Shown: positions 7,661 to 16,600, counted from the first letter of the stretch. The stretch: DNA of 25,281 nucleotides from an uncultured bacterium (GCA_900549855.1 URPS01000031.1:1-25281), one strand, 5' to 3'. Program-made: numbers and translations. The notes: generated by a model not told the origin, from the letters alone.

Positions 7661-7707
7661 TACTCTTTGAAAGTATGATACCAAATTTTTTCAACATTGA
7701 CAAGGCT

Positions 7708-7920
7708 CTAGGAATTATTATCCAAGAGCGTAAATCTTAGTGTATTTGAGTCAATTTTCTCATTCCACATTTTTTTAGGACGAATCCAAATGTCGCCATT
7801 TTTGACTGATTGATAAACCACCATATCTTCTTCTGTTTCAGAATGTTTACCAAGTGCAATGATTTTATAAATATTACCTTTATAATGTTTGTATATTTTT
7901 CCGATAGTTATTTCTTGCAT
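7708..7920 (-). CDS. DUF1653 family protein
   Basis: This 70-aa protein matches the DUF1653 pattern closely: G-x-IYKHYKGNIYKII near the start, then HSETEEDMVVYQS and GDIWIRPKKMWNEK. The family is a small beta-barrel-like cytoplasmic domain of unknown biochemical function, common in bacteria as a stand-alone protein. The length is normal. The ATG lies 6 nt after a perfect TATAAT and has no Shine-Dalgarno sequence, so the message is probably leaderless. The gene ends just before the extended HNH-like reading frame on the same strand, and the two may share transcripts. The divergent neighbour is proC. Confidence 0.9.
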   Translation of the reverse strand: MQEITIGKIYKHYKGNIYKIIALGKHSETEEDMVVYQSVKNGDIWIRPKKMWNEKIDSNTLRFTLLDNNS

Positions 7921-7926
7921 AAGTTG

Positions 7927-7956
7927 ATTATAACATGTTTTTGTAGTTTAACATAA
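7927..7956 (-). promoter_or_regulatory. Extended -10 promoter of the DUF1653 gene
   Basis: On the minus strand TGT-TATAAT (7935-7927) has an 18-bp spacer from TTATGT (7956-7951). The predicted transcription start falls on or next to the ATG at 7920, implying a leaderless mRNA. Confidence 0.7.
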
Positions 7957-7990
7957 GTAGATTATGTAAGATTTAAAGAGGAGTTTTTAT

Positions 7991-8800
7991 ATGTATAAAA
8001 TTGGTTTCATTGGTTCCGGAAAAATGGCGAGTGCGATTATCAAAGGGCTTATTAAGACAGGATTTGCGAAGCCGGAAGAATTAATTGCAACACAAGCAGA
8101 AACAGAAGGTGTTGAAGAAAAATCAAAAGAATTAGGTATTAAAATTATTCTTGATAATAAAGAGCTAGCAAAAAATTCAGAAATTATTTTTGTAGCAACA
8201 AAACCAAATCAAGCGGTTGGAGCATTAGAAGAAATTAAGGATTTAATTACACCTGATAAGCTTGTAGCTTCTATTGCAGCAGGGGTAACTACAGAAAAAT
8301 TGGAAGCTCATTTGCCTGAAAAAACAAGAGTAATAAGGATTATGCCAAATACTCCGGCTCTTGTTGGAGAAGGTATGTCAGGTATGGTTGGCGGAAAATA
8401 CGCAACAGAAAAAGATTTAGAATACATAAAAGGTTTACTTTCAACAATTGGCAAATGTATTGTTGTTGATAATGAGGCTCAAATTGATATTGTAACTGCA
8501 ATTTCAGGTTCAGGTCCGGCTTTTTATTACAAAGTTATTAATGAAATTGCAAGAGCCGGTGAAAAATTAGGTATGGATTATGAAAAAGCATTGCTATTGA
8601 GCATCCAAACTGCAATCGGTTCTGCTAAAATGGCTTTGCATAGAGAAATTCCGATGGAAGAATTGATTTCTAATGTAGCAACAAAAGGTGGTTGTACTCG
8701 TGTTGGTGTTGATTGTATGGATGACAACAATACTGAAAAACTTTTTTATGACGTAATTAAGAGCACAACAGAAAAAGCCCACGCATTAGGACAAGGATAA
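7991..8800 (+). CDS. proC: Pyrroline-5-carboxylate reductase
   Basis: ProC (269 aa) reduces 1-pyrroline-5-carboxylate to proline with NAD(P)H, the last step of proline synthesis, in the cytoplasm. The N-terminal Rossmann motif IGFIGSGKMASAIIKG (4-19), the dinucleotide-domain block FVATKPNQ, RIMPNTPALVGEGMSGM and the dimer-domain signature AISGSGPAFYYKVINE are all present. Near the end TKGGCTRVGVDCMDD replaces the usual TSPGGTT-type stretch, a modest variant. The length is standard. AGAGGAG lies at the correct distance before the ATG. It is transcribed divergently from the DUF1653 gene. No other proline-synthesis gene is in the window. Confidence 0.96.
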   Translation: MYKIGFIGSGKMASAIIKGLIKTGFAKPEELIATQAETEGVEEKSKELGIKIILDNKELAKNSEIIFVATKPNQAVGALEEIKDLITPDKLVASIAAGVTTEKLEAHLPEKTRVIRIMPNTPALVGEGMSGMVGGKYATEKDLEYIKGLLSTIGKCIVVDNEAQIDIVTAISGSGPAFYYKVINEIARAGEKLGMDYEKALLLSIQTAIGSAKMALHREIPMEELISNVATKGGCTRVGVDCMDDNNTEKLFYDVIKSTTEKAHALGQG

Positions 8801-8895
8801 GAGTTATATTAAGTAGGGCAGTTTCCTTGATGGTTAATCCTTTATTCTTACACGACAAACTTCTGCTGTACAAGGTGTAAAGAAAGGAGGGTGCC

Positions 8896-9054
8896 ATGAC
8901 AAAACAACAAGTAGAAATAATAAAAGCTGTCCTTTGCCTAGTTGGACAGCTTTTAATTGTTATTTCTAACTTAATGTATGGACTGTACAAGAGGTCTAAT
9001 GACCTCTCCCTACTCTATTATTCTTTCTTTTTTATGTTTTTCAAGAGGGAATGA
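8896..9054 (+). CDS. 52-aa small membrane protein, possible type I toxin-like peptide
   Basis: This short reading frame is preceded by an excellent AAAGGAGG (8884-8890) at 5-6 nt from the ATG, much stronger than most starts here. The peptide begins MTKQQVEIIKAVLCLVGQL and has one membrane-spanning stretch (about residues 7-30), a basic turn YKRS, then an aromatic-rich tail YYSFFFMFFKRE. The size and shape resemble small hydrophobic peptides of type I toxin-antitoxin loci ('holin-like' peptides), but I see no proven antisense RNA. Two perfect hairpins lie inside the coding region (8922-8954 and 8990-9007). It lies in the 380-bp gap between proC and the metallopeptidase gene, which otherwise holds no gene. 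Alternatively the hairpins belong to the proC 3' end and the frame is incidental. Confidence 0.55.
   Translation: MTKQQVEIIKAVLCLVGQLLIVISNLMYGLYKRSNDLSLLYYSFFFMFFKRE
8922..8954. terminator. Perfect 11-bp hairpin, terminator-like
   Basis: AAAAGCTGTCC (8922-8932) and GGACAGCTTTT (8944-8954) form an uninterrupted 11-bp stem with an 11-nt loop. The A/T ends make it terminator-like on both strands. It could end proC transcription, or an antisense RNA, or structure the mRNA of the 52-aa frame that contains it. Confidence 0.6.
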
Positions 9055-9129
9055 ATTTTTATTTATTTATATATTTAGCATATATAAATAGTAATAGTGT
9101 AAATATATGTAACAAATTGTGTGTTAATG

Positions 9130-9153
9130 TAGCAATTTATATTTTTAGAATAT
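9130..9153 (+). promoter_or_regulatory. Recurrent 5' element, divergent copy upstream of the metallopeptidase
   Basis: TAGCAAT followed by TATATTTTTAGAA resembles the TAGCAAA...TATTTTTTA element seen at 5784, 11758, 13612 and 24878. Here it lies 51 bp before the GTG, and the gene has a normal AAAGGAG ribosome binding site. The match is partial. Confidence 0.35.
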
Positions 9154-9180
9154 TTCTTTTTACTGAAAGGAGATTATAAA

Positions 9181-10077
9181 GTGAGAATAAGTGCTTTTAG
9201 TTTTGATAATAAAAATCCTTCTGTAAATAGACCAAATTTTAAAAGTGGGTTGCCAGCTTGGTTCATAAAAGAATCTAAGAGTGTTAATCCTTATCAAGTA
9301 GAAGCTGAGTTGGCAAGTAAAGGAATTTCTGCTTCATTCAATGGAGAATCAGTAGCTGCTGCATGTTGTAAAAAAGTAGTAGAGATTATGGAAGATTATG
9401 GTTTTGAATTACCTCAAAACTTTTCTTTTGAAAAATTGAGTAGAGGTACATTAGGAGCATATTCTCCGAGTTTAGATACTGTTTATATAAATTCTGGATA
9501 TAAAGAATTTCAAAATTTAAAACAAATGAATAAACTGGAAGAAAGTCAAATTGGCTACCATCCAAAAAATGGACATTTTCTGCAAACATATCTTCATGAA
9601 TTTTCTCATGCAGCACATTATAAAAATTTATGTAATGAATTAGGAGACAGTGATGCTTCTAATGTATTTTGGGGATTTTTAAGTGAGCACTCTCCTCGTG
9701 ACATCATTGTTGGTCCTATGAATACAATTCTTAAGATGTTTATAAATAATAAATTTCTATTAAAACTTGTAGATTATACAGTTCCTCGTGCAAATGGACT
9801 TTATGCTAAAACTGATTTATGTGAATATATGGCTGAAAAAAATGCAAGGTTAATAGCAGATGACTTGGGCGATGATTTAACCCCAAAGTATAATAACGAT
9901 ATACCATTAGGAAGTTCTCCTTATTATTGGAATCTTGAGAAAGCTTTTGAAGAGTTACAGAATACTCGAAATATAAGCACAATAACTAAGTCGATAAAAG
10001 ATGCTTTGAAATATATAGATAAAGATATTTGGAATGGTGATATTGATAAGTTAGATTCAAATATTTTTGTAAGATAA
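9181..10077 (+). CDS. Putative zinc metallopeptidase (HEFSH) with N-terminal motif
   Basis: This 298-aa protein starts with GTG, supported by AAAGGAG nine bases upstream. The central segment TYLHEFSHAAHYKNL (about 136-150) contains the HExxH zinc signature (H139, E140, H143) in a predicted helix. About 75 residues later, DLCEYMAEKNARLIADD offers E215 as a likely third ligand in a gluzincin-like arrangement. There is no Sec signal peptide. Instead it begins MRISAFSF...NRPNFKSG, a long variant of the lineage N-terminal motif. The substrate is unknown, and the family cannot be named from the motif alone. It stands alone between the small-peptide locus and metG on the same strand, with separate promoters likely. 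Confidence 0.85.
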   Translation: MRISAFSFDNKNPSVNRPNFKSGLPAWFIKESKSVNPYQVEAELASKGISASFNGESVAAACCKKVVEIMEDYGFELPQNFSFEKLSRGTLGAYSPSLDTVYINSGYKEFQNLKQMNKLEESQIGYHPKNGHFLQTYLHEFSHAAHYKNLCNELGDSDASNVFWGFLSEHSPRDIIVGPMNTILKMFINNKFLLKLVDYTVPRANGLYAKTDLCEYMAEKNARLIADDLGDDLTPKYNNDIPLGSSPYYWNLEKAFEELQNTRNISTITKSIKDALKYIDKDIWNGDIDKLDSNIFVR

Positions 10078-10109
10078 GAAGTTTTAATCCTGCAAAAAAT
10101 AATCTTTTC

Positions 10110-10118
10110 TGTTATAAT
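10110..10118 (+). promoter_or_regulatory. Extended -10 promoter of metG
   Basis: TGT-TATAAT (10110-10118) is a perfect extended -10 box 24 bp before the metG ATG. TGCAAA-like sequence at 10091-10096 gives only a poor -35. The leader carries an AGAGG ribosome binding site. Confidence 0.7.
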
Positions 10119-10142
10119 TACTCCTATAGATAGAGGTAAATT

Positions 10143-11702
10143 ATGAAAAAATTTTATACAACGACAGCTATTGATTATGTAAATGGTGCACCACATATTG
10201 GTCACGCATATGAAAAAATTCTTACAGATGTTATTTACAGGCACTTTGCACAAAGATGTGACAATGCTTACATGCTTACCGGAACTGATGAACACGGTAT
10301 CAAAATCCAAAAAACTTCTGCAGAAAAAGGAATTTCTCCAAAGGAATTTTGTGATATGAACGCTCAAAAGTTCAAAGATGCTTGGAAAGCTTTGGATATC
10401 AATTATACTCAATTTATTAGGACGACAGATGAACAGCACGAAAAAGTTGTACAAAAGATTTTCAAAAAACTTGTAGAGCAAGGTGATATTTACAAACACT
10501 CTTATGAAGGTCTTTATTGTTCCGGTTGTGAAGCATTTTTGAGTGAAAAAGATTTAACAGAAGATGGACTTTGCCCTGATCACCAAAAGAAACCGGAAGT
10601 TGTAAAAGAAGAAAATTATTTCTTTAAACTTACAAAATATAAAGATGCAATTATTAAACATATCAAGACTCACCCTGATTTTATTGTTCCATCATTTAGA
10701 GCAAATGAAGTTCTTAATCAGTTAGAAAACATAGAAGATATCTCCGTTTCTCGTGTAAAAACAAATGTAAGCTGGGGAATTCCTGTTCTTGATGATGATT
10801 CTCAAGTTATTTATGTTTGGATTGATGCGCTTTCAAATTATATTACGGCTATCGGTTATGATCCGGATGGAAGCAGCGAACAGTTCGGAAAACTTTGGCC
10901 GGCTGATTTGCACGTAATCGGTAAAGATATCTTAAAATTCCATAGTATTTATTGGATAGGAATTCTTATGGCATTAGGTTTACCACTACCTGAACATATT
11001 CTCGCTCATGGTTGGATTACTATTGATCAAACTAAGATGTCTAAATCTTTGGGTAATGTTATTTCTCCAACAGGTGTCTTGGAAGCGTTTAATTTAGATA
11101 TCCCAGATCCATTGAGATATTATATGGCAACAGCAGCTCCTTGCGGTAAAGATGGTAATTATTCTGATGAAGATTTCAAAGAAAAAGTTAATGCTCATCT
11201 TGCAAACTCAATGGGTAACTTGCTTAATAGAACATTATCAATGTTGGTTAAGTATTTTGAAGGTGATATTAAAGCAGAATTTCTTGGTAAAAATGAACTA
11301 AAGGACAAAGCTTTAGAAACCGTAAAAGCTGTGAAACATCATTTTGATTATTATGAAGTTCAAGAAGCAGGCTTGAAGATTATTGAACTTGTTGATATTA
11401 CTAATAAATATGTAACAGATAATGCACCTTGGACTCTTGCCAAAGAGGGTAATATGGAAAAATGCGGTGAAGTTTTAACTAATGTGTTGCAAGTTATGAC
11501 AGTGATTGCATCATTAATCGCACCATATTGTCCAAATATTGCAAAAGCAATGGCAAGCCAACTTTCTTATGATTTAGATACAAAACTTGATGATATCACT
11601 TGTGAAAGCTTGAGTGCCGGACATTTGATAGATAAAGCTGACATTAAACCGGTATTTTTAAGAATGGATAGCGAATTAGCGGATAAGTCAGCAAAGGCTT
11701 AA
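10143..11702 (+). CDS. metG: Methionyl-tRNA synthetase
   Basis: MetRS (519 aa) charges tRNA-Met with methionine in the cytoplasm. The class I signatures are present: PHIGHAY (H18-H21, the HIGH box) and TKMSKSLGN (KMSKS at about 298-302). A zinc knuckle in the connective-peptide region is seen as YCSGCEAFLSEKD...CPDH (about 124-145), a one-knuckle form. The alpha-helical anticodon-binding domain fills the C-terminal third. The length of about 520 aa means the optional C-terminal EMAP/Trbp111-like tRNA-binding domain is absent, as in many compact bacterial MetRS. The ATG at 10143 has an AGAGG ribosome binding site and a TATAAT promoter. A long hairpin terminator follows the stop. Confidence 0.97.
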   Translation: MKKFYTTTAIDYVNGAPHIGHAYEKILTDVIYRHFAQRCDNAYMLTGTDEHGIKIQKTSAEKGISPKEFCDMNAQKFKDAWKALDINYTQFIRTTDEQHEKVVQKIFKKLVEQGDIYKHSYEGLYCSGCEAFLSEKDLTEDGLCPDHQKKPEVVKEENYFFKLTKYKDAIIKHIKTHPDFIVPSFRANEVLNQLENIEDISVSRVKTNVSWGIPVLDDDSQVIYVWIDALSNYITAIGYDPDGSSEQFGKLWPADLHVIGKDILKFHSIYWIGILMALGLPLPEHILAHGWITIDQTKMSKSLGNVISPTGVLEAFNLDIPDPLRYYMATAAPCGKDGNYSDEDFKEKVNAHLANSMGNLLNRTLSMLVKYFEGDIKAEFLGKNELKDKALETVKAVKHHFDYYEVQEAGLKIIELVDITNKYVTDNAPWTLAKEGNMEKCGEVLTNVLQVMTVIASLIAPYCPNIAKAMASQLSYDLDTKLDDITCESLSAGHLIDKADIKPVFLRMDSELADKSAKA

Positions 11703-11716
11703 TAAAATTTTGTTTA

Positions 11717-11755
11717 AAAATGCGTTCAGAAAATTTTATTTTCTGAACGCATTTT
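11717..11755. terminator. metG terminator (17-bp hairpin)
   Basis: The arms 11717-11733 and 11739-11755 are perfect inverted repeats of 17 bp with a TTTTA loop. The core is TGCGTTCAGA/TCTGAACGCA, flanked by AAAA and TTTT, so it can work on either strand. It directly abuts the 5' element of the next gene at 11758. Confidence 0.9.
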
Positions 11756-11757
11756 GC

Positions 11758-11792
11758 TAGCAAAAATATTTTTTACAGGTTTTTATAGCAAT
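11758..11792 (+). promoter_or_regulatory. Recurrent 5' element TAGCAAA...TATAGC, copy B
   Basis: TAGCAAA (11758-11764), a TATTTTTTA core (11767-11775), ACAGG and TATAGC (11784-11789) lead to the ATG at 11793 without a good Shine-Dalgarno sequence. The layout matches the elements at 5784 and 24878 (35, 34 and 35 bp from element start to ATG). Confidence 0.55.
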
Positions 11793-12569
11793 ATGATGAA
11801 TATAAAAATTGACGGAAAAAAGATGTTTATGCCTTTAAAGAAGGCAAAAGGTACTACAGAACAACGCTTGCAACGTGCAAGAGAGTTGAATTTGCAGTTT
11901 TATGACAATTTGCAAAAAGAATTTGTTGATAGAAAAGTTACACCGGCAAAGTTTAAGAGTACAATTTCTAAAACTGCCGGAAAGAGTTTTGATATTGATA
12001 TAGAAAATCCTAATAAACATGTAACACCACCTTTTAGTCATTGTGCAGGAAAAAGTGGTGGAGAAAAGTTAGATTCATATCTTTTTACAATTCCAAGAAG
12101 TGCTTATTTTGAAGATACTATTAACAGAAGTTCTGCGCCTACATTTTTAAAAATAACCCAACAATTTTTTAATGAAATAATGAACCCAAAATTTTTCAAA
12201 CGAGCTGTTGCATTGATGAATAAATCAAAAACTGCTAATGTTCAGATGGAGTTTTATGAAAAAAATATAGCAGGTAAACATGAGTTAACAGAAAAGCGTT
12301 TGGATAATTTGCTAAAACGAACTCCGGCAAAAATTAAAATTGATACGTTGCAATTATACAGATATAAGTTATTATCAGAAAATAACACAAGAGAAGCGAC
12401 TCCAATGATTAAAAAAATAATAGCAAAATTGGATAACATAATGTTTGTCAACAAAGGTAATGACTTAAGTCCGTATAAATTTGAAGAAAAAATGGCGTTG
12501 TTGAATAAGAAATTAGCGGAAGTTTTATCTGCTGAAAGAGCAAAAATTGCAATGAAAAATAAAAATTAA
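11793..12569 (+). CDS. Unknown basic protein
   Basis: This is a 258-aa protein I do not recognise. It is lysine-rich and predicted mostly helical, with no signal peptide or membrane segment. The segment TPPFSHCAGKSGGEKLDSYLFTIPRSAYFEDTINRSSAP (about 79-118) is the most distinctive, least helical part and would be the best search query. The start is one of two adjacent ATG codons at 11793/11796. Earlier non-ATG starts in the frame (TTG 11754) fall inside the metG terminator and are rejected. Its stop overlaps the stop of the convergent GNAT gene (TTAA). It carries no clear NxNF motif, although it starts with the short MMNIKIDGK. Confidence 0.8.
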   Translation: MMNIKIDGKKMFMPLKKAKGTTEQRLQRARELNLQFYDNLQKEFVDRKVTPAKFKSTISKTAGKSFDIDIENPNKHVTPPFSHCAGKSGGEKLDSYLFTIPRSAYFEDTINRSSAPTFLKITQQFFNEIMNPKFFKRAVALMNKSKTANVQMEFYEKNIAGKHELTEKRLDNLLKRTPAKIKIDTLQLYRYKLLSENNTREATPMIKKIIAKLDNIMFVNKGNDLSPYKFEEKMALLNKKLAEVLSAERAKIAMKNKN

Positions 12570-13006
12570 TGCCTAATCATTTCGCAATAAGGACATTCTT
12601 GAAACCCTTGTTTCTTGTATACGTGTAAGGCATGTGAATTTTCTTTCTCAACTTCAAGTTTTAAGATTGCATTATCTTTTTTCGATTTTATATATTCAAT
12701 GAATTGGGGAATTATTTTTTTCCCTCTAAAATTAGGTTTAAGATATAAATCTTCCAACCAGTAGCAAATTTTCCCAAACTCTGTAGAGAATGATTGTGCA
12801 ATCATCGTGTAACCACAAACAGTACCGTCAAATTCAATAATATATCCTTCTAATAATGGATTATTGCTCACGCACAATTCATAATCTGTTTCGAAAATCT
12901 CATCACTCCCGTTTGTAAAAACTGCCTGTGATGAATAAAACTCACGCATCATTTGTAAAACATCTTGTTTATCCTTTGCAAGCATTCTTCTAAATAACAA
13001 ATTCAT
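12566..13006 (-). CDS. GNAT family N-acetyltransferase
   Basis: This 146-aa protein has the GCN5-related acetyltransferase fold: the N-terminal helix-rich part RMLAKDKQDVLQMMREFY, central strands GYTMIAQSFSTEFG, then the acetyl-CoA binding block LEDLYLKPNFRGKKIIPQFIEYI (motif A, with RGKK in place of Q/R-x-x-G-x-G/A), and the final HALHVYKKQGFQE typical of motif B. The substrate is not predictable. GAGGAG precedes the ATG. It lies 19 bp downstream of the 162-aa gene on the same strand, so both are probably co-transcribed from the promoter at 13558-13585. The altered motif A, lacking the usual final Gly, is a small oddity. Confidence 0.9.
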   Translation of the reverse strand: MNLLFRRMLAKDKQDVLQMMREFYSSQAVFTNGSDEIFETDYELCVSNNPLLEGYIIEFDGTVCGYTMIAQSFSTEFGKICYWLEDLYLKPNFRGKKIIPQFIEYIKSKKDNAILKLEVEKENSHALHVYKKQGFQECPYCEMIRH

Positions 13007-13025
13007 AGTTTACTCCTCAAATGAT

Positions 13026-13514
13026 TTATATTGAAGTAATTTTTTTCAATATCTTACTGCAGAAATTAACAAATGCGTTAGGCTTATTTTCTTCATTTTT
13101 GTAAACATGACGTACACGAGGAGCACGATTATGCTTTTGTTCAAGCTTATCAATCATTCTATCAGCCTTAAATTTATTTAAGTATTTTAATATTGCTTCT
13201 TTTGGCGCTGAATGAAAAATAACTTCGCTCTCCCCAAAAATGTTTGAGTGTCTGTCATAGATACAGTCTATAGTGTATTCATCAACATTATCAAATCGAA
13301 CTGATTTTGTTTGCATACTTGAAAGTTCTAAGATAGAATTGTGCTTTTCAAGGTAGTTTTCAAACTTTTTTAATTCTTTATTATTTTGGATAGCATTTAA
13401 TATATCTTTATCCCAGTATTTTGGTGAATATATTTTCATTTGTTGAAAATTGGGGTTGTTATTTTGTTTTGCGCTATTATATTGGCTATATGCATTTATC
13501 TTTTGAACTTGCAT
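13026..13514 (-). CDS. Unknown protein with lineage N-terminal motif
   Basis: The product is a 162-aa basic protein of unrecognised family. It begins MQVQKINAY...KQNNNPNFQQ, an extended form of the Asn-rich start shared by many proteins here. No signal peptide or membrane helix is evident. The middle (about 70-105: SVRFDNVDEYTIDCIYDRHSN and following) looks like beta-strands, and the C-terminus is basic and helical (residues 110-162). The ribosome binding site is TAGGAGA. It is the first gene of a two-gene minus-strand unit with the GNAT enzyme and is transcribed divergently from the AAA+ block, so the 170-bp region 13515-13683 contains promoters for both directions. Confidence 0.82.
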   Translation of the reverse strand: MQVQKINAYSQYNSAKQNNNPNFQQMKIYSPKYWDKDILNAIQNNKELKKFENYLEKHNSILELSSMQTKSVRFDNVDEYTIDCIYDRHSNIFGESEVIFHSAPKEAILKYLNKFKADRMIDKLEQKHNRAPRVRHVYKNEENKPNAFVNFCSKILKKITSI

Positions 13515-13557
13515 TCAAAAATCTCCTAATCAATGAGTGTATTTTTTACCACTATAC

Positions 13558-13585
13558 ATTATACACAAAAAAATATTTTTGTTAA
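13558..13585 (-). promoter_or_regulatory. Promoter of the 162-aa/GNAT unit
   Basis: On the minus strand TTAACA (13585-13580) and a perfect TATAAT (13563-13558), with TGTG just before it, are spaced 16 bp apart. It lies 43 bp before the ATG at 13514, leaving room for the TAGGAGA site. Confidence 0.8.
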
Positions 13586-13611
13586 TTCAGTTTTTAAAAA
13601 TTGTAAAAATA

Positions 13612-13640
13612 TAGCAAAAAATATTTTTACAGGTTTTCTA
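13612..13640 (+). promoter_or_regulatory. Recurrent 5' element, copy C, before the AAA+ block
   Basis: TAGCAAA followed by ATATTTTTACAGGTTTTCTA closely matches copy B at 11758 (TATTTTTTACAGGTTTTTA). Here it is 72 bp before the ATG at 13684, which has its own AAAAGGAA site. It may be the promoter region of the whole 10-kb block, but I cannot fix the -10 box. Confidence 0.5.
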
Positions 13641-13683
13641 AATACAGAATAGCTAGCCAACATGAATAGAAAAGGAATTTTAA

Positions 13684-16600
13684 ATGTACATTACATCTGT
13701 TATTACAAAACAGTATGCGACTAAAAATATAGGTTTTAAGGCGCAGGAAGAGTTACCAACAGAGAAAGATTTATTAAACGAGGCACGTAAGGGGAAACTT
13801 GATGTAAATCAAGTAAGTAGAGAAGATGGCGAAACTTTGTTTCAAAAACTTGTAAAAAACAACTATGTTGCTGTAGTATCGTATATTACGGCTAAACCAT
13901 CAGAACGTGACCGTATTATTGATTTTACGAACAATGGAATTTCACCTCTCGATTATGCTCAAACAAAAGAAATGCGAGCTCTTTTGATATCAAGAGGTGC
14001 AAACAAAGAAAAAACGCAAGCTGCTGTTAAGACTTCCCAACCACAAAGGAATAATAATGCAGTAGATGCACGAGAAGCTGCCGCAAAAATCTATGCGGAA
14101 AATCCAATAAAAGTTCAGCCGAGTGTTATGCAGCCGGTGATGAAAGAAAATGTTTCTGTTAAAGAACCGGAAATCAAGAACACTCCTCAACCAATAGTGG
14201 AAGAAACTCCTGCAAAAGTTGATTATTTTGATTCTTTTGACGAAGTTGAAGATAATGATTATGAAGAAAAACTACCTACCCCAGCGGAAAAGGAAACAAA
14301 AGAAAATATTGAACCTCAAAAGGTAGAAGAAAAAGGAATAAAAATTCCTCAATCATATTCAAATTACAAAGTCTTAACTCTAACCCCCGATGAACCTCAA
14401 AAGATAGACGATATAATCGGGATGAAAGATATAAAAACAGAAGTTAAAGAGAATGTTATTATTCCGCTAACTCAAAAAGGTGCGATTTTAACGCTAAAAG
14501 CAAATAATATTGATATTCCAAACGGGATTTTGGTTGAAACTCCTGAAAATATGACCCAATTTGTTAAAGCAATGTCAGCAGAAACAAAAATGCCGGTATT
14601 GCAAGCTTTCACACCAGATGAAGTTAAACCGATGTTGAACGATATCGAGAAGAATTATAAAGAAACCGGTACAAAAACAATAATTTTAATCAGAGGTTTT
14701 GATAAATTCTTTAATTCAAACCAATCAACTTGTTCTAATGGCGGTTTGGACGAAAACAACTTTATGCTTACAATCGAAAATTGTGCGGATAAAGGTGCAT
14801 TAATTTTTGCAACAGCTGATGAAAAATGCAATATCAATAAGAAATTTTTAAGTGCCGGACTTTTTGATAAAGTTCTGGAGCTTCCAAAACCTTCTATTGA
14901 AGATAGAAGGATGTATTTGCAAGAATACTTGAACGATAAGCATTTGTTTAGCAGAGTTGCTGATATTATAGATGAAATAGCTGAAAAAACAGAAAGCTTT
15001 ACTTGCTCTGATATAGAAAAAGTATTAGAAGAAAGCGCAAGAAAATCTGTTTCTGACGAAAATTATGTTATATCACCAGAAACGGTGAGGGAAGAACTTG
15101 CAAACTTTACAAAAGAGGCAGGAATTTGTCCTATTGATGATTATAACAAGACAGCAATCTTTGATACTCCGGAATTTAAACGTGTTCCTATTAGTGAAGA
15201 CGAGATTACAAGACTGGATGACTTAGGCGGCATGCCGGATGTTAAAGAACGTTTGAAGAATTTGTATATTGAACCTTTTAAACATCTTGAAGAATTGAAA
15301 TCTCAACTTGGTAGCAGCGCAATTCCGGACGGTGCAATTTTCTATGGACCGGCAGGTAACGGAAAAACTCTCACAGCAAAAGTTCTGGCTAGAGAACTCG
15401 GACTTCCTTTCTACGAAACAAAACTTTCTGATGTAGCCAGTTCTTATATTCACGAAGTTAGTAAGAATATAAGAAAAATGGCAAAACAATTGAACGAAAA
15501 ATACGCTGCAACGGGTGAAATGTCTTTGTGGTTCTTTGATGAATTTGACTCTTTAGGTGAAGCAAGAGGTGGTAATACAGCGAGCCATAAGCAAGAAGTT
15601 ACGGATACTTTGTTGCAAGAATTTAATAATCCATCTTCAAAAGGTTTTATCCTGATTGCTGCTACAAATGACTTGGATGGAGTCGATCCGGCTCTTAAAC
15701 GTCGTGGCAGGTTAGGTAACTGGATAGCATTTTCTAACCCTGATAGGGAAGGTATTATTGATGTAGTAAGCAAAAATCTTGCTAAGACTCCGTTTACAGA
15801 ACCTTTGAGCCATAATCCGGAATTCTTAGCAAAAGCTGCAAAAGAATTTGACGGAAGTTCTATGGCTTCAATCGTGTCTGTTCTTACTGATGCAAAGCGT
15901 GCTGCGATATTATCCGGAGCTGATTTTAGTCATTGCGTAAAACAATGTTTTGATGACAATGCAAAACGTCAGATGGGCGAATTCTGTAACAAAGCCGGAT
16001 TAAAACAACATCAATATAGTGAATACGATTTCAAAAATCTTGATGAACTTGGCGGTATGACAGAGGTTAAGGAAGAATTACAAGACAATATTGTCGATGT
16101 TTGGAATCCGGAAATCAGAGCCGCATTGCTTGCTAATAAAAGAGCAATCCCAGGAGGTGTAATTTTGGAAGGTCCTCCGGGGACTGGTAAAACTACGATA
16201 ATTGAAACATTAGCAAGACAAATGGACGTGCCTTTGTTTAAGATGAATTACGCTCAAGAAGGTAACGAATATATACATAGAGTTTCTAAAAACGTTACTG
16301 ATATATTTGAAAGACTGGCTTTGCAGGCTAAAATTCTTAAAAAACCTGTAATGTTGTTCTTTGATGAGGCGGAAAAATTCTTCCCTCGCTATGCTCAAGG
16401 TCATCAGGTAGAAGAAGTTAATACCTATAAAGAGTTGATGAATAACGCATCTCGTAACAATATAATCTTAGTTGGTGCAACTAACCATATTGATATGGTG
16501 AACCAAGAAATTATTGGAAACCCTAGAAGAATGGGTACAATAATTCACGTTGGTAATCCGGAAGAAAAAGATAGGGCAAACTTGTTCAATAAACTTCTTT

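Noticed and set aside
11754..11792. Upstream TTG start for the 258-aa protein
   Set aside because: It lies at the end of the metG terminator hairpin and within the 5' element, with no ribosome site. The tandem ATG at 11793/11796 fits better.
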